DNA of 64,000 nucleotides from the NCBI RefSeq assembly GCF_029784135.1, contig NC_073745.1, forward strand, positions 60,141,218-60,205,217. Reading direction: 5' to 3'. Source of the stretch: Toxorhynchites rutilus septentrionalis (Eukaryota > Arthropoda > Insecta > Diptera > Culicidae). This document shows positions 1 to 11,295 of this stretch, one piece after another; position 1 is the first letter of the stretch, and each line of letters opens with the position of its first letter. The position numbers and the translations under genes were made by a program. The notes under the pieces were generated by a model that made no database searches, was not told the origin of the DNA, and was given only the letters and a program-made list of their open reading frames with translations.

Positions 1-620
1 CGCCTCTATAGCGTGGTTCCCTAGCGCTTATCATGGAAGGGATAGTTGTTAGTGGGAATGGTTAAGAAAAATCAGAATTCACTGCGGTAAGTGATGTGAT
101 TCTAAAAACGCGAACTCTCAACTAGTCGGCGAAATGAGATTTGAAGAAAATATACATTCTTATCCGACCGGTCATGCATTTCGTTATTCATCGTGCGTAG
201 TACATAGATATTTTTCCTGACCTGAGTAGGTCATGAAAAACTTCTTTAAAAACTCTCGATCTATATATCTTCATTCAATCGCGGAGACCAAGTTTATTTT
301 TGGCAACCTGAGAAGGTCAGCTAAGAAAACCCTTTTATACTCCTCTAATCGACGATATATTCCTCACCTGAGAAGGTCTCCGAGGAAATTCTTTTAAACT
401 CGCTAAAACTGACTTTGTATTTTGATGTTCGTCGCTTGTATTATCTTTTGCGGCAGAAATTCTCTTCATGTATCTTGAGAAGGAAAACTCGTGAAATCAA
501 TTGGAGCGTTAATATGTTTTATTATTTATCGCGCGTACTTTTATCGGACTGCAGTCGCGATGGCGGAGAGTTAACTTTAGGAAACCTGAGAAGGTAACCG
601 ATAGAATTCCGTTAACCAGA
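1..620. repeat. degenerate tandem array with CCTGAGAAGGTC cores
   Basis: Five copies of a CCTGAGAAGGTC-like core are seen at 221-232, 307-318, 367-378, 473-484 (degenerate) and 585-596. Each is followed by an A-rich stretch and usually a CTTTTAAACTC-like segment, so the unit is roughly 60-110 bp and has decayed. No protein is recognised here; the 60-codon frame at 415-597 lies inside the array and is taken as chance. The array may begin before the window. Function unknown. Confidence 0.5.
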
Positions 621-1082
621 ACCTGCTTCACAATGCACTCACTGTTCAATTTCAATTTCAGTATGATTTGAATCATACACACGCGACGAAGAAAAAAACA
701 TGTCACAACACAACACCCAAAAAAAATAAAAATAAAATCGTGGGACATATAATTAAGTCGCTAATTGTGGATAATGGAAATCCAACGTGCCCCACGATTT
801 CATTTTAGTCTTATCAATGCCCTAGACTGATGAAGGAGAGGTGTGATAACCGCTAATTGCTACTTGCCTAATTATTTTCTAGCTTTTAGTACATTATTAT
901 GTTTAATCACAATTAAACCGATTAACTTAAAAAGTTTTTTTTACATAATTTATTTCCTAGTTTTTAGTACATTATCTGTTTCATTAGAATATTTCTCTAC
1001 AATAAAACCATTGTATTGTATTCTATCAGTCAAAAAAAATCATTTGATACCGATATTGAGTGGATTTCAGAAAATACATAGT
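621..1082. other. AT-rich stretch with a degenerate ~75-bp duplication
   Basis: No gene is recognised. Two related blocks at about 867-935 and 940-1020 share a TTTTAGTACATTAT core followed by an ATTAAACC or ATAAAACC segment, so this is a decayed two-copy tandem duplication. The 113-codon frame at 843-1184 runs through it and has no recognisable similarity. Confidence 0.35.
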
Positions 1083-1231
1083 GGGCCTGATCAGGAACAT
1101 CACTGCCACATACACTTTCACGACATTTACACTTCACTTAATCTTCTTGTGTCTATCATCATTGTCACGGACAGTTACGTGTAAAAATGAACTACGTGAG
1201 GTGAAAGTGTTCCTTCCCGTTTGAAAGAGAC

Positions 1232-1299
1232 ATGTCAGTTGCATGATTCCGGGCGTTTGAACGTTATGTCAGTTGCATAATTTCGGACGTTTCAACGTT
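1232..1299 (+). repeat. two tandem copies of a 34-bp unit
   Basis: Copies at 1232-1265 and 1266-1299 start ATGTCAGTTGCAT and end AACGTT, and differ at only a few positions. It lies just inside the left end of the Harbinger-like element, where transposase-binding subterminal repeats would be expected, but binding is not shown. Confidence 0.75.
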
Positions 1300-1906
1300 A
1301 TGTAGGTAAAATTAATACACTGTATGCGATAATATTCCATTGAATTAAGCGCATGTTTTAGAATGACAAGTTTGCGATTATACCTCGATGATTCGGTATT
1401 TTAATGCCAACTATTCGATCCCATGATTCATTTGCTTGGTGCGTTAGTATACTGAATCAAACGCTGGTTCAAAGATGAGGAGGAATACTTGGTTGCTCGT
1501 GAAATATGTAGTTGTTGAACATATGGGATTGTAATTTTATTTTCCTTTTCTATAAATTACTCTAGAGATATAACATGACTATTATATTTAATAATCGATA
1601 TCTCGCATACTCTTGTTCGTAGCTCTGTCTTACTCGTTTGAATAGTGAGAAGTATTTAGTATAGGTCAAGGTTAGAATAATTTTTTTATGGACCGTTTGT
1701 ACAATTTTGATGAATAATAATATCTTCTATATCACAGAACAAATTCAAATTTATCCACTTCACGATCAGTATGATCTGAACTACCCCCATATGGGATTCT
1801 GAAGTTTAATCCTCTTATCCTTCCCATTCTCGTGTAATTTGATATACGGGACATGAGGTTTGATATAATTATTTAAACCGAAACTGGTCAGTAGCGTCGG
1901 TCAGAA

Positions 1907-2041
1907 GCATAATTTTCATATGAAACACCTGATGCATAATTTTCATATGAAACACCTGATGAGTTTCAAGCATAATTTTCATATGAAACACCTGATGAGT
2001 TTCAAGCATAATTTTCATATGAAACACCTGATGAGTTTCAA
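1907..2041 (+). repeat. 36-bp minisatellite, 3.75 copies
   Basis: One 27-bp partial unit (1907-1933) is followed by three 36-bp units (1934-1969, 1970-2005, 2006-2041) that look identical. The unit starts GCATAATTTTCATATG and ends GAGTTTCAA. The period is a multiple of three, so one frame stays open (1920-2114) and reads as a repetitive peptide, but there is no other sign of coding. Confidence 0.9.
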
Positions 2042-2339
2042 GGAATTTGCCAAAAGCAGAAAATGGTTCAGATTTTCTTTAGACGGATATCAAAATTATG
2101 GAAAAAGAACTTGATTTGAAAACTATTAATTTAAAAGCTTTGCAATGAAAGATTCATTTTTTCCCTATTTGAAACTTAAATATTCATTCATTCAAAGTAT
2201 GTCTTCAAAACAATATCGTTGAAAATATCTATTACGTAAAAACAAAAGATCAATGGCCTTATTCGATGTAACTATCGTCCTGATTCGGGTCTTGTCCACC
2301 AATTGCGAATGTTTGAATTACAAAAGCTCTGCAATGTTG

Positions 2340-2440
2340 AAAATACAGGATGTGGGTTATATCTATGGTATAACCGCAAGGGTGACGTAGGACTATCGTT
2401 GATTTAGAGATCATTTGTTTGAAGTTGAATCTGAATTCAT
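2340..2440 (+). repeat. dispersed repeat fragment with GACGTAGGACTA core
   Basis: The segment GTGGGTTATATCT, then TATAACCGCAAG, then GACGTAGGACTA (2384-2395) is repeated at 14583-14630 with a few changes. It is a fragment of an interspersed family and has no coding content. Confidence 0.65.
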
Positions 2441-2610
2441 TCAGAATGAATGAATATTTGGGGGACTTCGAAAACGAGAGCGTTATGTTGGAGGCACAAG
2501 GTTTTATGCATCCAATATTGGATACGGAAATATCCTACTGATGGGGAAGAATAATCTTCAGAAGCTATCCTGTTGTTTGCGATTGATTGAAAAATCACAA
2601 AACCAAATGT

Positions 2611-2840
2611 ATTTGGTCACAGTGTTACATGGATAGAAAACATTAAAATAAGCTCTTTCACATGAATGTAATTTTAAATTCCCAGAGGAACTGGCAGATT
2701 ATTTTCAGTAACGATTAGATATTTCCACATTTTCCTCGATACTGGAAGCCCACCAGTGGTTTATGCTAACTCGATAACCATCTGTTAATAGCACTTGATT
2801 GAAACATATTTGGTCACAGTGTTACATGGATAGAAAACAT
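2611..2840 (+). repeat. exact 33-bp direct repeat, 197 bp apart
   Basis: The 33 bases at 2611-2643 (starting ATTTGGTCACAGTG) recur without change at 2808-2840. The DNA between the copies is different, so this is a spaced duplication rather than a tandem array. Confidence 0.85.
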
Positions 2841-2971
2841 CCAAATAAACTCCTGATGGATTCCCTTCTGGCCTAAGGTGTACAAACAGGCTCTTGGTGA
2901 CACCGTTTATTCGCGCTTTCATGATAAACGAAGAGCTTCACCACAACAGCGACAACATGCTCCAATCGCTG

Positions 2972-3270
2972 TTCAATTAGAACTGAGTGGATTTCCGAGC
3001 GGTGCTCGCTTATATACCGATTGGTGATTTCAATAGCCTGTTTTGAAAGCAATTTTAAGACTATTGAAACAAGTTTTTGGATCAGAAAGTAACAAGTATA
3101 TAACGCGTAGACATTTTATCTTTCGAATGAAGTGTTTATCATACCATTTCGTTCAGTTGTTGAGGAGATATTAACGCTCAAAATCTCGGTCTCCGGCGTA
3201 ACGCTTTCGTTTTCGAAACTTTGATTTTACACCCCGGTATAGAAATGAAAGACGTAGTCCTACGTCAAAA
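2972..3270 (+). repeat. dispersed ~300-bp repeat ending in GACGTAGTCCTACGTC, copy A
   Basis: About 300 bp align with 16152-16455 over the whole length, from GAACTGAGTGGATTTCC to the terminal palindrome GACGTAGTCCTACGTC (3251-3266). A third, 5'-truncated and more diverged copy is at 23335-23506. No frame is shared between copies, so this is a non-coding mobile family. The 149-codon frame starting at 3221 overlaps its end and is not supported as a gene. Confidence 0.8.
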
Positions 3271-3912
3271 CATTACAGTTATTATTTTATATTCAAAATA
3301 TCAACAAATCAATGTTATACATTATCAATCACAATTATCGTTTTGGGCCAGTGGCCTCCATTGTCATTTTATGGGACTGCAACTCTATGTTAGTCTAATC
3401 CTTAAAATAGGATCAACCAATTTCTATTCATTTAGAACAATCGAAATTAGACCTTTCACAATGTTTCAATCGGTCTACGGGAGCTACATTTTTAGTCCTC
3501 AATTACATCCCATAGCGCATTTATCGAATCCAAATAAACAAATTTACGTCCTCTGGATACGTCAGGATTTCGTTCTAAAATGCCACCAAGCGGGTAAATT
3601 GCTGTTTGTTTATCTTTTCTTTCTTACAAAGCAAGACACGATTCAGAATGTTAGCAAAAAAGCTAAATAAATCCAAAGTTAAAGTTACTCCATTCCGCGT
3701 GACTGGCTTTCATCATCTAAAACACAAGTGACAAATATACTTGTTTTTCCCTGTGACGTGACAGTATCGTGATATTCATAATAACACCGAGTTCATCAAA
3801 GTTGTCACGACGGATGAACTCTTCCGGATTCAACACACACGGTGGCAGCCGTAATAACGTTGTGTACATTTCACTTCGTTTTCACCGTGAAGTGACGTTC
3901 GTGATCAGGCCC

Positions 3913-4260
3913 AGTATCCAAGTCAAGTTCGTTCGTTTGATACACATATCTCAATCAACCTTTTTGACATAGAACTACATCTTTCATTAAGGGTGTCAAA
4001 TCAGAAAACAGGTCACGTTTTTATTAAATAAAGTTAACGTTAATAACTATTTTTGCCGTGAACGGATTTTGGCGATTTACATACTAAACGAATCAGAAAT
4101 TCCCTAAGATTTGTTTAATATGCTATACATTAGAATCCTCTCGTTTGTAAATGGTTAAAATTCATGAAAACATTAAGCGTTTCCATTTTCCCATACATTT
4201 GTTCTGTCCATTTGTGTGCTTTCCCGAACAGAGCTGTCAATAACGAGCAACGTATCGACG
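3913..4260 (+). repeat. dispersed repeat (AAGGGTG..CAAATCAG family), copy 1
   Basis: From about 3980 to 4250 the sequence matches 48502-48780: both have GGTCACGTTTTT, ATAAAGTTAACGTTAATAA, TTAATATGCTATACATTA and CCATACATTTGTTCTGTCC in the same order. Shorter pieces of the family are seen at 10080-10130 and 12410-12470. Non-coding. Confidence 0.75.
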
Positions 4261-5589
4261 ACCAACAAAGGGGAAATCGTAGCATTTGAAGTCTCCGTGA
4301 ACAAAGGAAAAGTAGAAGAATGAAGGGGAATACTTGCCTAGAGTATAGACAGTGGATCTCACTGTGGCAAACTTTCATTCGGCATCGAACTGTTGAGCAA
4401 TCCAGTTCACTTTGCTTTCGCTGCGCTTCGATCTAAGATTGGCTAATAACTAGACACTTGCGGCTTTTCAACAAACCCAACTCGTCTTGATTTGTATGAT
4501 TTTCATGAAGAATAATCGATTTGCATTTACTAGTTGCGTGAAAGCACCTAAAATCGGACAAACCAACATCATTTACCTTATATTATCGTGCAAATCACCA
4601 TTTCGCAGCAAGTTCCGTATGAAAAATGGTAAAGTCCCAGAGAGTCGATTTTTGACCAAGAAATTTTTTTGGATATGACAGTATATCGCGACGATTCATG
4701 CGGTTTGAACACATTTGGCTCTTTAAACATGTATTTAATTATCCATTCAATGGTATATAGTTTGGTCGCAAGGGCAGATATCTCACGAAACCTAAAAAAA
4801 TTCAAAAATAATTATGTAGTTTTTCACTCAAACCAGACTGAAGTGAAATGCAGCAAAAAATGCAGCCATTTAAAATTGAGTTAAGCTTCGAGTTCACAAT
4901 ATTCAAATATTTCAATAAAAATATTTTACTGGTTTTATCGGTGTTTCAATGTGATTGAAGTTGATCAAGTGGTATGAAAAAAAAATGTGAAAATCACAGC
5001 GAGAAAACAAACCAAACCGAAAAGCTTTCGGAGGAGTAGCTAAAAATGGTTTGAATAACACAAATCCGAACACAAAAATTGTAGGGTTGTTGTGTCTACC
5101 CGGAAGCACGCAAATGAGATTGTTGCTGATGAGCACATTACATTGGAGTACCGTCTCTACATTCCTTCCCATGACGTAGAAACTGAGGGAGTGATAACTG
5201 AAGCGGGTCTGTACGAAACTATAAAAAGTAAAGAAGCTCAAGCAGCTCTCCTCGAGATGGAAGATAAAATAATAGTCAGGGTCGCGTTCAGGAATTTATA
5301 ACACCATTCGACTATTGGGGGAAGCGCGGATAAGACGGAGAGTGGGGGTATAATGGACTCGTGGCTGATTTGTATAGTGGCATTATGAATTTCAAATTTC
5401 TGTTGATGGGAACCCCTTCTACATGATATTCTATAATATTTCCTATGACATCATCCTATGACAATGAGTGCTGATTAAAAGTGGAATAGGGAAACAAAAT
5501 CCGAATATTATTAACCGACAGGTTAATAATATACGAAGCGTAGAAGTTTATCGCTCGCGAGAGGAATAATTTCGCTCTCTCTCAGTGTT
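4261..5589. other. no recognised gene; AT-rich intergenic DNA
   Basis: Nothing definite is recognised. A 69-codon frame at 5092-5301 (+) is acidic and lacks low-complexity bias, but it has no known motif, no splice context that I can defend and no second supporting feature. It is noted only as a weak candidate. The rest reads as old repeat debris. Confidence 0.3.
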
Positions 5590-5720
5590 TGTGTGTCCAG
5601 CGTTGCGTTTGTACCCGCTTTTGGGGACCGTGTTAGCAAAACGAATTCCGGAGTGCTTAGGGGTATAAAAGTATTGCCGACTTGATTGTATCTGCAATGC
5701 CGATTTTTCCAACTTCTTGG
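5590..5720 (+). repeat. fragment of a dispersed GTACCCGCTTTTG repeat
   Basis: Blocks such as GTACCCGCTTTTG, GTGTTAG and CAATGCCGATTT recur, in various order and orientation, at 15955-16130 and 19760-20110. The segment abuts the mariner relic and probably marks where that element was broken. Confidence 0.45.
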
Positions 5721-6098
5721 TTGTGAGCAGCTTGACCGTTTGAAGCAGGCGATTAACCAGAAGCGACCAGAAATGATCAATAGGAATGGTGTTGTTTTCC
5801 ACCAGGACAACGACCGGCCTCACACATCTTTGATGACCCGCCAGAAGCTACGGGAGCTCGGATGGGATGTCCTATTACACCCACCGTATAGTCCGAACCT
5901 GGCTCCAAGTGATTATCATCTCATCCAGTCCATACAAAACGCTCTTGGTGATACTAAGTTGGCCTCAAAAGAGGCTTGCGAAAACTGGTTGTCTGAGTTT
6001 TTTGCAAATAAGGAGGGGGGGTTTTATAAGGGGGGATAATGAAGTTGTCTTCTAAATGGCAACAAGTTTGCGAACAAAACGGCGCATATTTGACTTAA
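5718..6098 (+). pseudogene. mariner transposase, C-terminal relic
   Basis: The frame matches the C-terminal catalytic half of a mariner (DD34D) transposase, an enzyme that cuts and pastes its element at TA sites. It shows HQDND then HPPYSPNLAPSDYH; the two Asp of these motifs are separated by 34 residues, as in the family. The first catalytic Asp and the whole DNA-binding N-terminus are missing, replaced upstream by an unrelated repeat. A frame shift in a run of six G at about 6031-6036 separates the main frame from its natural end, which resumes in another frame and stops at 6098. About 125 of the usual ~345 residues remain, so it is dead. Confidence 0.85.
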
Positions 6099-6592
6099 AT
6101 TAAATAATTTTAAGTATGTTAAATAAAGCGTCAAATTTCGATCAGAGATACGACATTTCTTTTTCCCGAACCTTATATTATGTCCGCAAACTCCCAAATC
6201 GACGAAGCGGACGTAGTACGATATTAAGCCGAGTGGTTTGTTCGTCACGTAAGGACATCTGGAGACCTTTTGCAAGTAATGGAATGTAACGACAGGAACT
6301 GTAGTATTGAACGAAGGAGTAGTTACTTTTGTGTAAATCAACGTCAATTTATACCAGTCCATGTTCTTCTCAGCTAAATACCAGATGGTTTGAAAGCACC
6401 AGATGTGAGTATTAATTTTCCGTCTCGATTTATTCGAAATTTTATAAACTTGTCGAAAGTTCTTCCAAAGCCACTACTTGCATATAAAGAACTTCTGTCT
6501 GAACATTTGATACCTGGGCAGATATCTGATTTTTTTACGTTGATATTCTCATTATCTCAAAAAAGCTGAATTTATTTCAAATGACTGACTTT
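6099..6592. other. no recognised gene
   Basis: The first part is probably the 3' flank of the mariner relic (AT-rich, with TTTTTCCCGAACC near 6165). The rest shows no similarity I can name. The 112-codon minus frame at 6024-6362 is a shadow of this stretch. Confidence 0.3.
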
Positions 6593-6714
6593 GTGTACAG
6601 ATTAGCGTTACGTAACGTAAGGGGGGTTCGTCTTGTGTTACTTTTTGTTACATAGGAGGGGGTGAAGGGGGTTCAAAAACCTCATTTTTGGCGTTACGTA
6701 ATTTGTGCACGAGG
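6593..6714. mobile_element. small MITE-like repeat with GTTACGTAAC ends
   Basis: Both ends carry a TTACGTAA palindrome (near 6607-6616 and 6692-6699) in an approximately inverted arrangement, around a G-rich centre containing GGGGGGTTCG and GGAGGGGGTGAAGGGGG. This is how short non-autonomous DNA elements look. No clear target duplication. Confidence 0.35.
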
Positions 6715-8660
6715 CCTAATTTCTGGCACTGCTTTCAAGTCGCGGATGGTGTTGCCAGGATCATTGACAGTCTAACACCGGGTGTTGCACTCAAATGTCA
6801 AACCATTCGTTGGACAAAAACTAGTATCCTAGTAATAATTGATATGTTTTCAGCCAGCCAATCATATTACAAATGACGAATGTAAGCATACTTTCATCCA
6901 CAACGACACAACACAATTCTTCCCGCACTCACGTAACCAACTCATGGCCTAAACGTGGCCCACAATCAGTGGAAAAATAATGAAATTCCAAACATGAAAA
7001 AAGCGCACACAAACTTCGAGTGGCCCATTACCACGCGATTCATAACATATTTATTCACATTCATTACGAGAGGGGGACGTCCTTCAAAAACTTGACTCTG
7101 GTCTCCCCCGCGCAATCGTCCTTCCATTCGTTCTTTTGGATAACTTTTTTTTCCCTCTATACTTCTAAAATTCACTCTCCAAATGTGGTAACAACAACCA
7201 CTCCAGATATTGAGACTCATTATGCGTGCTTTTTCCGTGCAGCTCCGATACGACTGCCGTCACCGCCGCGTGCTCTCGTACCCAAATAATTATGATTTAC
7301 GGAGAAAATCGTCGATTTTGTCCCGTTGATAATAGAAGTTTTTTTTTCGTTCTTTTTTTTTTTGTCGTCGCGTTGCACCACCTCGAAACCTCCCTCGCAA
7401 ATACACACATACACACACATACAGCAATGTGGAACAAATGAATGTACGCACTTCAACTCTTGTTATGACCGCATGGCATTTCAAGAATGAGTTTGTACTA
7501 TTCGGTTGTAATAATTGCTTGGGGACAGTTTTTTTTTCTGCGCTCTCTGTCTGGGACGAATAAGATTCAAGTGAACCACAACAAATGAAGCGGTCAATTC
7601 GATAACTTCGACGCAATGTTATGATCAGCTTATTCCATTGACCGTAGCGCTCTGCGCGATTCTATTTGATCTTTGGCTTCACTTGGTCGGCGCCCTCCTC
7701 TTCGCTGGAGCACTTCCCATTGAAGAACAATTGTTTATTTTTCTTTCGCTAGCCATACGTTTCAAAGACACTTCTCTAGTTGAAGATTCAAATCAAGCTT
7801 TCTCTTGACTCCGATTTATCGTCCAGCTGATTGTGCGATCATCGGAGAGGGGACGAGAAGGTACCACGAACCCAAACAGTGACATCATCCTTCAACGTAT
7901 CATTATGATTGATAAGAATAACAACATCACTACGAGGAGCTCTCGAGTGCTCTCCACTTGAGGAAAACTATCTCAAAAGGCTTCGCTTTCGGGTGGCGAC
8001 GACGACGTTCGTGAAGGTACCAAGCTTCCAGAGTCCATCGTTGGTGATTAGAATATTATGGCAGAGAATGGTCTCTCCTCGGGTTGTCGTTTGAAGTGAG
8101 CCTCAGAAGAGCACGGTATTCCATCGAGTGCGGCGAGATTGTGTGTGGTGTTATTCAGAATCAATTTGAGGATTATACTCACAAACATTGGAAAACGTCG
8201 TAGAACAATTAACCACATTAGAGAGGAAATGCATTTTGCTTCAAAAATTCGAAAGGAAAACTTCATCCGAAGCCGATTGACCTTTTCATCCCGACGGGGT
8301 TTAGCTCTCCGGCTTCCGACAATGGCACTTTAAAATTTCCAACCAAAACGAACGACGACAAATGGGCCAAGTTTCATTATTTGGCAGGGGCAAGAATAAT
8401 TAATTTGGAATTCAAATCATTCATTAGTCGTCGGCTTTATGCTTCGGAGCAATTTCTTGGGGACCTTTGCGCAAGGAAAAAGCATTCACTAAACGCAAGA
8501 GCTGAAACTGCTCGAGAAAACATAAAAACGGCAGTCACGTGCCCCGAAAACTCGTGCCCGGGCAATTAAACAATGTCGAGAAATGGTTGCTCCCACTTTT
8601 TTGTGCTGCTTTTAAGTTCAACCGAGGTATTTAATGTGGCATAGTTTTCATTCCCGAATG
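6715..8660. other. TE-poor, GC-richer island; no gene shown
   Basis: From about 6900 to 8560 base composition rises and the dispersed repeats found elsewhere are absent. Several frames of 60-100 codons exist on both strands, but none resembles a known protein or has a consistent splice context. It includes T-rich tracts near 7340-7365 and a CA-rich stretch at 7400-7425. It could be conserved regulatory or intronic DNA, which is an inference from composition only. Confidence 0.4.
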
Positions 8661-9839
8661 ACCCCACTTTGTTCCATTGTTTAAGTTTTAGAATACAGAT
8701 CCCTGTTGCCAAGCGAAAACGCGGATTCAATTATACGAATAATGTGCTGCTGCCCAATACAAGTTGCTACTCGAACTTCACAATTAGTTCAGAGTTTGCT
8801 ATCTTCTATGTTGGTGGTTTATTACATGAATCGTTATATTGTGATATTTTGTTTCCTTTTTCCATTATGATTCTCAGTTATAATTGTATGGTTATTTTGT
8901 TCTGATTTGTTTTTCAATTCCTCTTCAGGTTATACAGGATATTTTTATAGGCGTAGAACTTATAATTGAAATGAAATATTGATAAATCATGTGCATTGCC
9001 ATACATTTTGTTTTGTTCGAAAGATAACACCTTATCATATTACTTTAAATATGATTTACGGCTTATGTCTTCTTCGGAATGGCTGGGGGAAGTCCTTGAT
9101 CTTGGATTCAAATGCACAACTCTATTACGTGAAACTATAAAATTGGGATGGTCAGAATAACCGGATCTTTGCTGGTATTCTGAAAATACCAATTATAGAA
9201 AATTTAGACTTTAAATCGCTTGACTGATTTTTAACTGTAACCATTTATAAACATTTTAGAAAAATATTTGGGTGAACTTCCAAGATAAAAAATACATTGT
9301 ACCTTAACCGTACAATTTTTGACGAAACATTTATTTTTTCGACGAAGTAATAAGTCTTCCATCAGAGTAAACATATGTTTTAAATTAAATAGTTTTAACA
9401 TCAGTAATTCTTTTTACTGCAAACAAGATGTTATGATACGCTTCGGATTTTCTCAAAGTCTACATCGGTCTAGTCTGGCAAATTCAAATCCAAGCGCAGA
9501 AAGAATAAGAAACAAGGACAATAAAGTGTGCCTTTGCTTCGGGAAACCGTCAATAGCTGTAGTAGTTCATTCTATTTCCACTCCAGACAACGAGTTGATG
9601 ACAGCCTTTCTCTAAGCTGAGAATTATCTATCATTCTCATTCTCAGACTGCCTTCTTAAAGGCAATACCATGGTTTGGTTAAATGTGTGTTCATACAAAT
9701 ACGGAGACCGGGGTTCATGATTCATCTGCATTCGTGGACTCGCGGTTGGCAAATATTTGCGAAAATAATTAATATATTAACATATTCTCAAATTTCGTTT
9801 CATTTTTGAATAATATCCGAAGTGACAAATAAGTAAAGT
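8661..9839. other. AT-rich, no gene recognised
   Basis: No coding similarity, terminal repeats or tandem arrays were recognised. The 98-codon frame at 9319-9615 has no known motif. Confidence 0.3.
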
Positions 9840-10127
9840 GAATGCTTTCGTAGTCTTACGTCAACAATGCAGTCGTGTCTCTAAAACCAAATAGAGTCGG
9901 TTCGTTTTTATGGATTTGAGATGTAGAGACCGCAAAAAGATCGTGTGTATTTATATAGTTTATGGAAAATTCACACTTTTGAACATACCATATCAATAAG
10001 TCAAAAAGATTTTGACGTAGAACTTCGTTTTTCAGTAAGTGTACAAACCAGAAAAAGATCACGATTTTTTTGAAATAGTGTTAACTTCAATATCAATTTT
10101 TGCAGCGACCGGATTTTTATGATTTGC

Positions 10128-11295
10128 ATATCAATCCACAATGGTCCAGGAGGTGCATTTAAGTGGAAATCAGCATTTAGAGCTCGACAGTTATTCTCTA
10201 GACAAAAACTGTCTGAGACAAAATTTTTACATATGATAGAGCGCTCATTTTTATGTTATCAAAAATAGGGTGACCAAAATTGTCGATAAAATAAAAAATA
10301 TAACTTCCTTATTTTTATAGATAGATGGTAACATATTTCGACAATGTTGTAGCCTCAATTATTTGAAACATCTTTGTAGAACAACGTTTTTTCTATCTCT
10401 TGAAATAACTGATTTAGTGCCTTTTTTCTAAGTTACGTTAGGGTCACCATGAAAAAAACTGTTTTCTTGCTCTAACTTTCATATTTCAAATTCTACATAC
10501 AAACTGTCTTCGAGACAGTCTTTTAGACTTTTTAGACTTTTAGAACTTACTAATTTGAACATTTTATGATGCAGAACTTGTATATATTTCAACTTCACTT
10601 AAAGTTATTCATATTTCTTCCCAAAGAAACACGCTCTTTTAATTTGTTTGTCATTCTATTTGGGGCAAACATAGAAAATGTTTGTTGACGGAATTTGAAA
10701 GAAAAAAATCAAAAGTTCACTCTATATCATATGTGATTTTCAAAACTATGTTATTTTTCGTGTTTGAGTAAACTAAAATTGAAATAATGAGTTTTTAGAT
10801 GAAAACCCATCAATAACTTTGAGCAGGATTAAGATATTGACAAGTTCTGCATCGCAAAATGTTGGTATTGATAAACTTTAAAAGTCGTACGAAGATAGTT
10901 TTGATGTAGAATTTTAAATATAAAGGTTAGAGTGAAAAAAACCCGTTTTTTTGGTTACCCTAATGTAACTTAGATAAAAAGCGAAAAAAACAGCTTTCTG
11001 GGAGATATCTATTCTTTAGACGAAAACTGTCTTCAACCAAGTTGTTATATATGATAGAGCACTCTTTTTTATGTTATCAAAAATAGGGTGACCAAAATTG
11101 TAGATTAAATAAAATATCTAATTTTCTTACCTTTTTAGATAGAGATAAACATAGTTTGACAATGTTGTAGCACCAGTTATTTTAAACAACTTTGTAGAAC
11201 AAAACTTTTTTCTATCGAATTAGCGCTTTTCTCTAAGTTGCATTAGGGTTACCATGAAAAAACAGGGTTTTTTACTCTAACTTTTATATTTCAAC
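10128..11295. repeat. composite of three copies of one repeat, forward-reverse-forward
   Basis: Copy one (about 10128-10640) and copy three (about 11000-11295) are in the same orientation and share TCTTTAGACG- or TCTCTAGACA-type starts, ATGATAGAGC, ATCAAAAATAGGGTGACC and AGTTAC/GTTAGGGT blocks. Between them, 10795-10985 is the same family on the opposite strand and mirrors 10410-10620, so 10410-10985 could fold into a long imperfect hairpin with a loop of about 170 bases. A fourth copy, reversed, is at 49885-50345. Non-coding. Confidence 0.7.

Larger units (their letters stand above)
1083..3912. mobile_element. candidate PIF/Harbinger-like element, no transposase seen
   Basis: The left end reads GGGCCTGATCAGGAAC and continues ATCACT. 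The right end, read on the other strand, gives GGGCCTGATCACGAAC then GTCACT, so the terminal inverted repeats are at least 22 bp with two mismatches. A 3-bp AGT duplication flanks the ends (1080-1082 and 3913-3915). GGGCC-type ends with a 3-bp target duplication are characteristic of PIF/Harbinger elements. No DDE transposase or Myb-like frame was found inside, so it would be non-autonomous. It contains a 34-bp duplication, a 36-bp minisatellite, a 33-bp exact direct repeat and one copy of a dispersed repeat. A chance pairing of two unrelated ends is possible but unlikely given the match length and orientation. Confidence 0.6.

Noticed and set aside
1907..2041. Possible CRISPR-like array (regular repeats)
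   Set aside because: Units are directly adjacent without unique spacers and the sequence is eukaryotic.
1920..2114. Open frame encoding a repeated MKHLMSFKHNFH-type peptide
   Set aside because: It is only the translation of a minisatellite whose period is a multiple of three; no other coding sign.
3221..3670. 149-codon open frame
   Set aside because: It starts inside a dispersed repeat that has no shared frame in other copies, and shows no recognisable domain.
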